In this document: positions 10,242-22,490 of the stretch, in pieces
Position numbering within the stretch: position 1 is the stretch's first letter
Layout: each line of letters starts with the position of its first letter
NCBI RefSeq assembly: GCF_020379485.1
Contig: NC_063452.1
Location: 56,813,338-56,877,337 of the forward strand
Origin: Brassica napus
Lineage: Eukaryota; Streptophyta; Magnoliopsida; Brassicales; Brassicaceae
Reading direction: 5' to 3'
DNA length: 64,000 bases
The notes under the pieces: model-generated
The model's database searches: none
What the model was told of the DNA's origin: nothing
What the model saw: the letters and a program-made list of their open reading frames with translations, nothing else
Translations under genes and position numbers: made by a program

Positions 10242-10640
10242 TCAGTGTTTGCAAATTGGTATATTTGTATTGTGATGTAAAATGTGTCGACTTCTAGCCT
10301 CAGTCACTGTTTCTTGATTTTTATCAACCTATATGGCAGTGTTTGTTGTGTAAGCTATATGACGTTTGGTAGAATCATTCTGGCTATACTGAATTTTTAT
10401 ATATGCTAGAGTCCTAATTAAAAACGATGACAAGGTCTAAACTTTAAGAATAGACCGAGTATAGGGCATATCTTTTCCATTTTTATTATAATAATAAGAT
10501 AAAATATGATCATCACGCAGACAATGTTTGAGTAGTTAAGATTTTATATCCATGAAAAGAAAACCACCACAGTAAGAAGATAATTAAAATATGTAAAAAG
10601 AACAACTATAATAGGTCCAATTTAACGATCCATATCAGAA
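10242..10640. other. convergent intergenic region
   Basis: Lies between the 3' ends of the cystatin-like gene and the protease gene. AT-rich, no gene seen. Part of it (10540-10660) is repeated in degenerate form at about 22000-22160. Confidence 0.5.
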
Positions 10641-11065
10641 CTACTTCACCAATTCACCAACGTAAAAGATAGGGCATGTCTTTTCGATGATGATCCTTCC
10701 ATACCCATTGATACCCCAGATCGTACCCCATGTGTTTTGCACAATGAAAAACAGCTTGTTATCCTTTGTCCTCCCATGACCAACGATGATCAAAGCGTGC
10801 CTGTTCATCCCTTCTCGCGGTTCATGCATTGATCTCCTATTTTATGCATACCCACATAAATAAATTAGTTTTGTAATTATTGTCATCTTTGGCCTATTGT
10901 AAAACATAAATCACTACTTCACTTACATTCTTAAGTTCACGAAACTTGTCATCTACATCAACACTAATCCCGATAAGACCGTGAGGGACCAGTAGTCCTT
11001 TGATGTGTGCAGGAGTCGCGTTGGGTTTGGTAAGAAATATCGCCTTGATTTTATTCATCTGCAAA

Positions 11066-12060
11066 TCTATACTAATAAAAGAGATCTTTTGAGGCTCCAT
11101 AAAGCATCCACATCAGCAAAAAAAACTTCTCCAGAAAGATGACACGTGGCATAAAATATAGTTTTACATTTTAATATTACTAATTTTCGAAAATTATAAA
11201 TAATATGTAAACATACAACATAAAAAATGGAAAAACTACATTAAATATATGTAAAATGACCATTTTTCACTTAAAAAAAGACGGTTTATCTCCATAATGT
11301 AACATTACCGCTATACTAATAAAAGGGACCTTTTGAGGCTCCATAGAGCATCCACATCAGCAAAAAAAACTTCTCCAGAAAGATGACACGTGGCATAAAA
11401 TATAGTTTTACATTTTAATATTACTAATTTTCGAAAATTATAAATAATATGTAAACATACAGCATAAAAAAATGGAAAAACTACATTAAATATATGTAAA
11501 ATTACCATTTTTCACTTAAAAAAAGACGGTTTATCTCCATAATGTAACATTACCGTTTTATTAAAAAAAACAAAAAACATTATATATAATTTCGAAAATA
11601 ATAAATAAATGTAAACATACAACATAAAAATGGAAATACTACATTAAACATATGTAAGATTACCATTTTACATTTTTATTTTTAAAAAATAATATGTAAA
11701 CATACAACATAAAAAATGGAAAAACTACATTAAACATATGTAAGATTACCATTTTGCACTAAAAAAAAGACGACTTATCTCCATAATGTAACATTACTAT
11801 ATTATAAAAAAAAACATTATATATAATTTCGAAAATAATAAATAATATGTAAACATATAACATAAAAAATGGAAATACTACATTAAACATATGTAAGATT
11901 ACTATTTACATTTAAAAATAACAATAATATGTAAACATACAACATAAAAAATGGAAAAAATACATTAAACATATGTAAGATTACCATTTTTCACTAAAAA
12001 AAATGGTTTATCTCCATAATGTAACATTACTATTTTATAAAAAAGAAAAAAAACATAAAT
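11066..12060. repeat. tandem repeats of about 244 bp and shorter in Helitron 1
   Basis: Bases 11067-11310 and 11311-11560 are near-identical copies with a 244-bp period, including the Helitron 5' end. Shorter degenerate copies (unit including ATGTAAACATACAACATAAA and CTCCATAATGTAACATTAC) follow to about 12050. Confidence 0.85.
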
Positions 12061-12099
12061 ATAACTGTTTGACTATTTGTCCAAGTTCTTCTATTAAAC

Positions 12100-13240
12100 A
12101 TTGTTGTTTTACATTAAAATGGAAAAAAACATTAAGATTTAAACATCTATCTTAAAATATAAAATATAGATATTAACTAAATATAAAGTATAAGAAAAAG
12201 AAATACTCAATATATAGAAAAATAAATAATAAGTAAATATTATAAATATATGAATTATATATACAATAATAAGTAAATGCACAATTTTTAAAATATGGAA
12301 AGAGTACATTAAATATTAAACATCTATCTTAAAATGTAAAATATAGATATTAAGTAAATAGAAAGTATAAGAAAAAGAAATACACAACTTAAAAACAATA
12401 GAAAAAGTATATTAATATTTAAACATCTATCTTAAAATGTAAAATATTGATATTACGCAAATAGAAAGTATAAGAAAAGGAAATACACAATTTAAAAAAA
12501 AAAATGGAAAAAATACATTAGTATTTAAACATCTATCTTAAAATGTAAGTCTATCTTAAAATATAAAATTATTAGTAAATGGAAAGTATAAGAAATAGAA
12601 ATACACGATATAAAGAAAAATAAATAATAAGTAAATATACAATATAAATAAATACGCAATTTAAAAATGGAAAATTACATTAAGATTTAAAAATATATCT
12701 TAAAATTTAAAATATAGATAATACGTAAATAGAAAGTATAACAAATGGAAATATACAATTTAAAGCAAATTGAAAATGTACTTTAATATTTAAACATCTA
12801 TCTTAAAATGTAAAATAGAGATATTAAGTAAATAAAAAGTACAAGAAATGGAAATATATATACAGGAAAATAAATAATAAGTAAATAATATAAATATATA
12901 ATATATGAATTATATATATAATAATAAGTAAATACAATTTTTTAAAAAAAAAATGGAAAAAAGTTCATTAAGCATTAAACATCTATCTTAAAATGTAAAA
13001 TATATAATATAAGTAAATACACAATTTAAAAAAATTGAAAGAGTACATTAAGATTTAAATATCTATTTTAAAATATAAAATATAGATATTACGTAAATAA
13101 AAAATATAAGAAATGGAAATAAACATTTAAAAAAATGGAAAAAGTACATTAAGATTTAAACATCTATCTTAAAATGTACATCTATCTTAAAATGGTAGTA
13201 AATTATATAAAAATGGAAATGCCACATTAAACAAAAAAAA
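12100..13240. repeat. second AT-rich repeat family in Helitron 1
   Basis: The phrase AAACATCTATCTTAAAATGT followed by ATATAGATATTA and AGAAAGTATAAGAAA recurs about seven times at irregular spacing of roughly 100-170 bp. Non-coding. Confidence 0.75.
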
Positions 13241-14959
13241 TGTATAGTTTTACATCAAGAAAGTCCCTATAAAGTCATTATTCCATCAACATCAACCTCA
13301 CACTATCAAGGAAAACTTCAAAGCACTCGAGCAAAAAAATGGTTCCACCATCAACTCTTGCCGTCCCAAAAACCTTTAATGACCTTGAAGGAGATTTTTT
13401 ATAACAACGAACTTTTTGTTTGGTGGATTCATTGTTGGGAAACCCGCAACTTCCAAAAGCCAAACTTATTCATGGGAATTGAATTGCTTTTCATAGACTC
13501 AAAGGTATTCTTACAAATTTAAATTAATCTAATCCATAATTTTATTGTTAATATTCATACTAACTCTTTCATGATCAAATCATTACAGTTAATAACCATT
13601 CAAGCGTTTATCCCGAAACACTTCTTTCCTCGCCGAATCAGGTATTGGTTCATGTTGGTTTAGTATTGTTTTTGGTTTATTAACCGGTTTAGGATGGTCC
13701 TATTGTAAATATAATTTAAGTTGGTTTAGCATATATTATGCTTAAAATAACTTAAATTAAATAATAGTAATATTATGCTTAAAATATAATTTTAGAGAGT
13801 TTTCAAATATAGTTTACAGAACATTATAGGTGATGAATTTAATTTATTAAATTCGTTTATTACTTAAAACTAAGTTTTTTTAAAAACATACTGAGTTATA
13901 AATATCAATTCTGGATTGGTGAGTATAACATGAAGACAAAAATATAAAATTTTCATTTTCAAGATAAGAAATTCAACATTTATTCAGTTACTCAATATAT
14001 AATATCTTAAATTATTTTTTAAAAAATATACATAATTTATATATTTAGATTAATCTTCCAAACTTAAACTATTATATTATATATGAATAATGTTTTTAAA
14101 TAAAAATAATTTCAGATTTAAAAAAAAATAAAAAAACAAATGGTTATTTTCAAATAATGGATGTAATTTACATTATACTATCATTTAACAAGTATTAAAT
14201 ACGTTTTGATATATCATTATTTTCTATTTCCAGAAAAAAATAAATTGTTAAACATCAATATCATCTAGGTTAAGTATACTAACATCACAAATTCAAACAT
14301 CAGAAAAAATATTTACATAAACATTATAATACAATAATTTAATCAAAAAATACAACTCAAAAAAACAATCTTCAAAAGAATAGTTATATACTTAATATTT
14401 GAAAATCAAAGTTTTTTTTGCTAAAATTGTACTTACCTGGCCAAGGAGATCGACCATCTTTTTACGGATCGATCGATTGTTGAGTATGTGGTCGATCCAA
14501 AAATACTCTGAAGTTTAATTAAATATCTAAAACATTTATTCCAACACTCAACAGATAGTTTTGCTAAATATGATAACTAGATAGCCAACAAAATTACAAA
14601 AAAAATATTTAAATAGTAAAAAATATGTTAATTTAATTATGACACGCATCTTAACATTTATATAAATATATATCATAACCTAAATATAAATAATTTAACA
14701 ACTTAAATTAGAAAAAAATAAAAATTCCGGGTGTACCCCGGGTTAATCCCTAGTCACAATACTAAAAGCCTGATACGGTGAGCAGGGAGCACACCACGTC
14801 GGATTTTTAATTGGGACCAATCAGAGAGCATCATTTTTATTGAAAGGCTATGTTTCAGACAGCCCATCTCTTGGCCCAAACATATTCCAAAGCAAGTGAT
14901 CCCTGAGAACTCCGCTTCACCTTCATCGTCTCCCATCGGGAAAGTCAATTATCTCTGCA

Positions 14960-17900
14960 AACAACCGTTTCTGACTAATTAAGTCGACCCACTCTTAATC
15001 ATATCATTAAATTTCTTTCTTTACTTCTTTAATCGTTATCGATCCACTCCCATTGTTTATCCCATTATATATGTTAGAGTCGCTTATAGCTCTGGCAAAC
15101 TATAAAGTAGAAAATATCTTAGTCGTCATCGTAAGCTCAATCGATTTCTGATTTCACCACTATGGTTCACAAGGAAATTGCTGGCTTTCATAGAGAAAAC
15201 ATCTCACTCCGCCGGTGTTTAATAGCAAAGACGCCGTTTTCACCGGATTGCCGAAAAAGCTATGCCACCGGTGATTCTATTGGTCTTGAATCTTGAGTGC
15301 TGATTCTATCTGGTCTGCTCATTTTTTTCCTGGACTATATTAGTTAATCGCATAAATAATACTCTATCCGTTCCTAAATGATAAACTTTTTGGTATTTTC
15401 ACACATATTAATAAAACACATTAAACTACCATAATAAATGTATTGTTTTCTGCAATTTTCAATTTTCAATAAATTTTGACCAATAGTAATTCAATAAAGT
15501 CAATTAATTTTCTTAAAATTTACAATTTTATTATAGAAAACACAAAAAAATACATCTTTCTGAAACAAATTTTTTTTCTAAAAAGTCTATCATTAAGAAA
15601 CGGAAGAAGTACAGTGAAGCGAGACCGGCATTGGCGATCCCACCTTACAGCTCAGAACAATCTGGTCAAATCAACTGATTCTGATTAACACTCTTCAAGA
15701 CTTAAGTCTTTGTGTTTGTCTTCTTCGTATTTAGTTCACTTATGTGGTCTAATTTCCATACTTTCCATATTTTCTTTCTTTGAACGATTTTAGTTTTATT
15801 TTTACAGTTAACTGTGTCAAATCTTTGGAGAGCCATCCAGATCATCAACATCATCTTCAAGAGGAAAAAAAAAGAGTCTGCAAATCAGCTTCACAACGTC
15901 CATTCGATTTATATATGTCTTTACTGGCTATCTAAATGAACCACCTCTGTTTCTGATTACAACTGGTGATCACAAGCTACTCTTTTTTTTTTAAGACATT
16001 CTTTTTATTTTTGCTGTATAATCTTCCATCAGTCACGACTTTTAATAGGTAATGAGGTTTAATAAACTTTGAAGTAAGATTCAGAGCATGTGGGGTTGAG
16101 TTTCAGGTCTCTGAGGCTGCATCAGATGGAATTAATGTGGGTGTGCTCCGATTCTAAAACAGCTGTTGAGAAAAGGAAGAAAAATCTACCGGAGATACAG
16201 AAATATTGCATCATTTTAATTATTGCAGAAAAGCTTCACCGGATACATAAACGTGGATTCATCATGTCTCGAGTTGATACCTTGAAGGATATTGGGGGGT
16301 TTGCTCTAGACGGTGATGGTGATAGCTAATTCACTGTAAAACCTTGGATTTTGGCCACAAAATACCTCAGAATCAAAGTTACCTGAAAAGGTTAAACCCT
16401 TCCTCTTTTCTTTTTTTTAATTTGGTTAAACTGTTTTGCTTCATAGGTGATGTTTGTGACAACACATTAAGGTGTTCCTGAAGATTTCTATGGAGCCAAA
16501 GTCACTGGATCAAGAAGGTAACGACATTTTAAGCTATCACTAAAAAACTCTAAGATATGTTATGCCGCTAATTTCTCATTACTGTACTGTAGCTTCCCTT
16601 GAGGCTAATCAGAAGAATCCTTGGGTTTTGTTAAAAAGAAAAATTGTGTTTCCAGGCAACTTGGCTCCAACCAGTTTAGAGGAAGTATGTATGGTACCCA
16701 AGCTACTACATTGGTAAACCTCGAAGATTTCTAAGTTGGAAATGCGAGTTTTTTTTTTTCTGGATATACAAAGGGAGAATGCTCATCTTTTATTAGAGTA
16801 AAGATTTATAAATTCGTAAATGTCCAGATGACAATGATACATTTTGTCAAAAGCTTTATGGACAACTCAACTGAAATCTTTTTGGTATGAAACTTCCCTG
16901 TTCAAATGACTACGTTAATTACATATTATCGAGTGAAGACAGAGAGAACAGATGGGCGAAGAGGAGAAACAGGAGATGGAAGAAATTTTTTGGAAAAGTT
17001 GATGATGGTGCCCCCGCTACTGAGTCTACGTACACTTGCAAGTTCTGAGGATGGGCTGCCTGTATATCGTGTTTTGTGGGAGAAGCATCCGTCACACGTT
17101 TTAGTCATACAGCCTTCTCTCCCTACGTTTTATTTAGTGGAAAGCACATGGAAATTGATGTCTTGAATGTTCCTTATGCGTACAGATTCAGTAGTTCTTT
17201 TTAATGTTTTTGGTATACCATCCCCTGTTTTCATTCGAGCTCCATATATCTTCTTCTAACTGATCGGGCTATGGCTGTAGCGTGACTAGGTAACCCTGAA
17301 CAAGGAAAAGGCTAACAGGGAAGATGCTGAGAACGGAAACCTAATTGTTGAGGGTCTAGCTTCTGAGAATGTGTGGGGAACTGTATAGAAATCTTAGGTA
17401 GAGACTCTTCAAAATCTTTGTTTGTATAATATTGTTATTTTGATCTTTTAATGTTTCTTCGATTTGATATATTGGGATATGTTTCTTGGTGACCGAACAT
17501 GTTTTGGAGTGATTTAATTAGAACTTTAGCGAATCCCTCCCTCCTATTGAGACATGGTGTATCTGTTCCAAGTGTGCAAGCGTTTCATATGCCAACTCAA
17601 ATCTAAAGTTTAACTAAACTTTGACTACTAATTAGTCAATTATATGTTCTAATGTACATATTTTAACTAATTAATAAAGCAAAAATAGTTATGTAACAAA
17701 TTTATATATGTATTATATATCTATATTTGTATTTGTGATATAAATAATTAAAGTTGTTTATATATAAAAATAATAATTAATGTTTCATTTTAATTGTATT
17801 ACTAAAAATAAAGAAAATTAATAGTAAGTATCAGTTTTTAAAATAACAAAAAAGTAGAAAAACTCGCAGAATTATTAAAGAGCTACATTTATTCTATCAG

Positions 17901-19737
17901 AAAATATCATCCGAAGAGAATACTAAAAATTTTGTCTAAATTTTTGTAAAAACATTAAAATAGTATATATAAAAATAAATAGGTGACTAATACCAATATA
18001 TCTCAACTAATAAAATTTGAAATTTAATCTATAAGTTTATTTATTTATTTATAAAGTATTTGTATTATATATAAATAATTACATACATTTATAATAGATT
18101 ACACAATACAAAATAAACTAAAATAATGGCTAATCAATCTATATAAATATAAAGTTGAAGATGGGTTTTAAGATTTTATGTTGATAAAAACTATTTAGAA
18201 GACAAGTTTTATAAGAAATGAAAAGTAAAATTTTAAAATACTCATAAAATAAGTAATTTAAAATTTATACTAAAATTATAAGAAATATCAAAATAAAAAG
18301 CAACAAAAATATAAACTTTCATCTTCTCGAGCACGAGTACCTGAGAGAGAAGAGATATGCAGCAACGACGTTGTTCAGTCGCTGCCTTAAGTATGGAAAC
18401 AAAGGCAGGACGATTAGAGCCGGTATAGTAGCTGCATTGGTAAAAATGCTAAGTGTTGATGAAGCTTAGACAATACTGTTGGACTATATAAGTAACCTAG
18501 ACATGAAAGCCGCGATAGTAAAAACTAATACTTTACTGGCATTTATAGATACTCTCCGGGTGGATTAAGCTACAATCTGAGAGAAGGCGTAGCCATTGCT
18601 TTCGCTGTGTAAGAGAGACACTGAGAGGCTGGTCTCAGTAGGTAGATTCGGTGCAGTTGTGCCCACTGATGGATCTGTCCAACATTGGAAACAGAGGTAG
18701 GCAAAAGGAAAGCTACATCTTCGTTAGAGCTTCTTCGTAAAGCATGCCAATAATTTCTGTTCAATTATTTTGTTCACTCGATATGAAATTTTGGATACCA
18801 ATTCATTTGTGGAATCAAATCCGGTGTAGGTGAGCCGAAAGGTTTTCCAGAATCAAACTCTTTGGTTTACTGTCTCTTTATTTTGTTATATTTGTAATAT
18901 AAGTGGGAAATAATAACCAAACTCTTTTGTTTTCCGTATTTATCAATTTCTGTTTTTGTTTTCCTTCGTGTGAATTGGTTACTCTTCTCAGCAAAGTTAC
19001 TTGGAAGAAAAGCAACAGTTGTAAGTAGATGATTTAGCATACATTATTTGTTGAATTTCAAAATGTTTATGTGGCTTCGTTAGGCAAATTAGGGATCACA
19101 TGTACTTACAAACTTGCCCGATGCTCTAAAGAGTCAATATCTTTGCTGAAGGGATCAAAACTTGCAACATTACCTCATAAATTGTATTTCACATGATCGT
19201 CAAACCCCGAAAATGACAGATTCCAAATGAGATTATTCGTTAGTTTTATTCATTGTTTGAAAGTTTCTTCAAGACCGAAAGCGAAGTGAGTCATATTAGT
19301 CTTCTCATTGTTTTGTGGTTTTTGTTTATTGTGTTTACAAACGGTTCAAATCTGTCATATGATACATGCATCATACATGGTTTGTTTTCATTAACATCTT
19401 CAACGACCCTTCAACCCCAAATAGTAGCTTGAGTAGCAAGAAATCTGAAATTTCAAAGATTAGTTTGGTCTGAAGAACCGAAGCATTTTGGAACAGAACA
19501 ATTTTTAGGTACAATACTCTGGGTATCCAAATGGTTTTTTTTCATAGTTAACCAAATATGCACATTGCAAAAAAAAAACAATAAATTTTAATTTTAAATA
19601 GTTTCAGATTCATAAATTATTTTTCTTTTAGTGCTGTAAAAATATACATGTATATATACTCAAAAAATAACATTTAAATTTATATTGTAGTTAAATTTTA
19701 TGCAAAAAACCCGGGCGTAGCCCGGGAAATGTTCTAG
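14960..19737 (+). mobile_element. Helitron 2, 3' end certain, 5' end not located
   Basis: The 3' terminus is clear: hairpin CCCGGGCGTAGCCCGGG, then AAATGTTCTAG ending at 19737 and followed by T. I could not identify the 5' TC end; the left coordinate is where host protease sequence seems to stop. The body contains broken gene-like stretches, including a U-box/ARM fragment (18343-18755) and unidentified open pieces at about 15160-15290, 16090-16330 and 16906-17170. No Rep/helicase ORF is visible. The body from 17580 to 18300 is AT-rich filler. Confidence 0.6.
18343..18755 (+). pseudogene. U-box/ARM-repeat (PUB10/11-like) fragment inside Helitron 2
   Basis: With in-frame stops and frame breaks, the plus strand reads AATTLFS, then NKGRTIRAGIVAALVKMLS, then PLLSLCKRDTERLVSVGRF and GAVVP. 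This is the ARM-repeat region of plant U-box E3 ligases of the PUB10/PUB11 group as I recall them. The U-box itself is not seen. At least four stop codons interrupt it. Its position within Helitron DNA suggests transduplication. The parent gene is not in the window. Confidence 0.65.
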
Positions 19738-20625
19738 TCAATATAATGTCACAATAGTAAGTCAAAACTTATACTTACTAAGCGACTTACTTAGGAGACA
19801 CATATTTTATTAGACAAACATATCTGTATAGTGGATTTACATAAGAATTTAATTTACTTTAGTTTATATACCTGTGTTCCATAGTCTCTTTCGATTCCCA
19901 CATTGAGAATGTAATCAATGGCCCTTTTTAAAGAAGAAACAGCCAAACTTTTCTTCTTTAGTTTCTTTTGGGCCCCTGGTTCCTTTGCTTCATTCATCCC
20001 CAATATCACATATTTGACAAGAGATTTGATTGACAAAGATGTTTGCTGAGCAACTACACTTATATCTTTGTTGTGGAAGAACTGCAAAATTCTAACTAAA
20101 GCCCAAGCCCAGCAATCAACTACAATTACAACACATATAATACATGCTTATTAGTTATGTAGTTTCAGTCTCAAACATCCCTTTTAGTCTTAGTAAATAT
20201 AAATATTGATATTGATATTGGTTCATAAAAAAAAATATAAATATTGATACCCTCCGTTTGTGCAATAATTAGCTCTAGCAGCCGCTTATTTGTAGTAGTC
20301 CAAATGAAGTTGATAATACTACCATCTCCATAGTCCTGTACAAAAATAAAACATTTAGCACAATATCAAAATATTTTGTTAGAATTCATATGTAAAAAGA
20401 AACCACAAAGCAAATGGACAAAAGTTCATAAACTAAACATTTTTTTTTGAATAATAACTAAACATTACTTCAGGAATGGAAAATTTTTCCGCTGGTTCAC
20501 CATCTTGTTGATTATTTTTTGCTTGTTCACGTCGCATGTTTGCTTCCAGTTTAACTGCATTTTTTCCTGTTGTTTGCTCCTCCCGTGCCGATCATGCCAT
20601 TGAAACCAACATTGTCATTTGCCAT

Positions 20626-21999
20626 TTCTTATGTTACAAAACAAAAATTAATTAATTGCCGCCAAAAAAAACAAAAAATAATCAACTTGTAAGAAAACTA
20701 AAACTTATTAATCAACATTTTCTTAACAATATAAACATCCAAAATAAACATATAGTACACTTTGATTATAACAGATATGATTATAACTCAATTAAAATTA
20801 GATTTCACAGCATCAGTAAATTTTCATTTTACTACTTGGTATTCATGGATAGACAAGCGATTTTTAAAATGAAAAATCTTTGCATGATCATCATTTCATA
20901 AAAAGTTTTATCTAAAATGTTTCATTTTGTATTTGATCAGAATGGTTACCTTTTTCTCTCCCGAAAGGCGATCTGTCTAATCTTAAGATTATCTAAAAGA
21001 TTGATGAACAACACACAAGAGATGTGGACTGAGAGCGTTTAGAGAGAGCGTTTAGATTTTTAATATGTTTGAAGCTTTTGGCTCCAGTAGTTGCTTAAAT
21101 AGATGTAACAGAGTTTTACTTTTTTAATTTTTTTACTCAAGATAGTTATTTGTACGTAGTATACACATGCATGGGTATGTTTTCCCACTTACCTTACAGA
21201 TATAAATCTAATAAAATTTTAATATTTACGTGTAGCTTGTTAATATTGATATACAAAACATGCATGGTTAAGTTTTTGTTATTTAAATTTATTGTATATA
21301 TACGTATAACCAGTAAAATACATGTAGCTTGCTAATATTTGCTGATAAAATTAACAATAAAAACCATATAGCGTCAAATTGTTAATGATGGATCATGTCA
21401 TCGTTTAAATGTTCAAAATCAATTTTTAGTTAGTTTAATCTCAAATGGATTATACAATCAATGTTTTCTATAAGTTTATTAAGACAAAACCATTTACAAA
21501 TTTGGTAGAATAAACTATGAATCAAAAGTGAATTTGAAACCTTAGACCTGAAGAAAACTAGTTACTAGTTTGATAATAAGTTAACGAATCCATTTAATTT
21601 AGCAGAGCTGTACACACACACGATCACCTTAATTCTGTATAAAAATGGCATAACTTACTTAACAGACGATCGCGTAATTGAAATGTTCCTTTACTTGATC
21701 TAGTTAGAATTTATGTTTCTTCTAGTCGTTGAAGTGACGCGTTTTAATAAATCAATCAATAAAGTGACATGTATTTTGGAAAAATCAGCAACCTTGCATA
21801 CAATAGTAAAGTTAATTAATTTCTGAAATTATGTGGGAAGGTTCAGATTAATCTGTATTCATTTTCCTTTACTCGGTAGTTGTTTGAAACAGGTTCTTTC
21901 ATTTGTTCTATACACTTTGATCCATATGAAAAACCCTTTCAAAAGAAGAATTATAATCATCACACGGAAAATGGCTGACTAAGATTATATATCCTTGAA
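20626..21999. other. upstream region of protease gene
   Basis: The protease promoter and leader lie here. A duplicated GAGAGCGTTTAGA phrase sits near 21031-21056. The rest is AT-rich. Short ORFs at 20656 and 21150 have no recognisable content. Confidence 0.4.
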
Positions 22000-22490
22000 A
22001 AGAAAACGCACCAACTGGTGTCATATGTACAATCTATTTGAAGATAACTAAAATATATAAAGATAACAACTTAAATAGGTTCAATTTAACGATCCAAATC
22101 AGAACTAGTTCACCAACTTGTGTGTCTTTCAATAGTTCACCAACTAGTCAACGTACGCATCAAACGGCTCCGATCAAATCATATGAAGCTAACTAAAGTA
22201 AATTTAATTATGTAAATCCACTTTGTAAACCCAAACAATCAAATTATTTTGTAATTTTTAACATTTAATGCCTATTATAAATCACTACTTAATTTGCTTA
22301 CTTTCAAAGTACATGTAATGTGTGATCAATATATAAATTGTTTTTTATCAAAAAAAAAATATATATATATATATAAATTGTTAAACGCATACGTACCTAA
22401 CACAATAAGAGGTTAAACACATACCTAACAAAATAAGAGGTTAAACGCATACTTCACTAACGGTGTGTGCGTCTTTTACTAATGGGCCAG
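22000..22490 (-). pseudogene. remnant of a second cysteine-protease copy (3' part)
   Basis: Bases 22000-22160 resemble the protease 3' end at 10540-10660 (shared phrases such as CAATTTAACGATCCA and TCAGAACTA). Bases 22240-22310 resemble its last intron. The minus strand at 22450-22500 reads GVTGPLVKDAHTVSE, comparable to the GISVDVDDKFRELKN region. There is no usable reading frame. This indicates that the protease locus was once duplicated. Confidence 0.5.

Larger units (their letters stand above)
11066..14753 (+). mobile_element. Helitron 1 (non-autonomous), complete
   Basis: The 5' end TCTATACTAATAAAAG and the 3' end, a CCGGGTGTACCCCGG hairpin followed by TTAATCCCTAG, are the classic Helitron termini. 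The host bases are A (11065) and T (14754), as Helitron insertion requires, with no target duplication. The interior is extremely AT-rich tandem-repeat DNA with no Rep/helicase ORF. A partial copy of its own 5' end recurs at 11311. It lies inside a coding exon of the protease gene. Confidence 0.88.
10641..20625 (-). pseudogene. papain-like cysteine protease gene (At5g17140-like) interrupted by Helitrons
   Basis: Pieces of one C1A-type protease gene lie in order on the minus strand. N-terminus at 20625 (MANDNVGFNG) with a 1-base frame break in an A-run, then a 31-residue continuation. A short exon at about 20266-20340. An exon at about 19871-20118 containing the catalytic-Cys motif DCWAWALV. 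An exon ending at 10927 with TPAHIKGLLVPHGLIGISVDVDD. A last exon at about 10641-10843 with the His motif RHALIIVGHG and the Asn motif QNTWGTIWG. One Helitron (11066-14753) cuts the coding exon between the bases of a Tyr-Cys-Asp triplet group (sense ...TATTGTGA / TTTGCAG...). Helitron-derived DNA ending at 19737 occupies the upstream intron. The fragment at 14754-14960 is host sequence between the two insertions, with frame breaks. The Cys, His and Asn catalytic residues survive, but the gene cannot be read through. Confidence 0.7.

Noticed and set aside
12100..13240. Possible centromeric or subtelomeric satellite
   Set aside because: The array is bounded by Helitron ends inside a gene, so it is element-internal.
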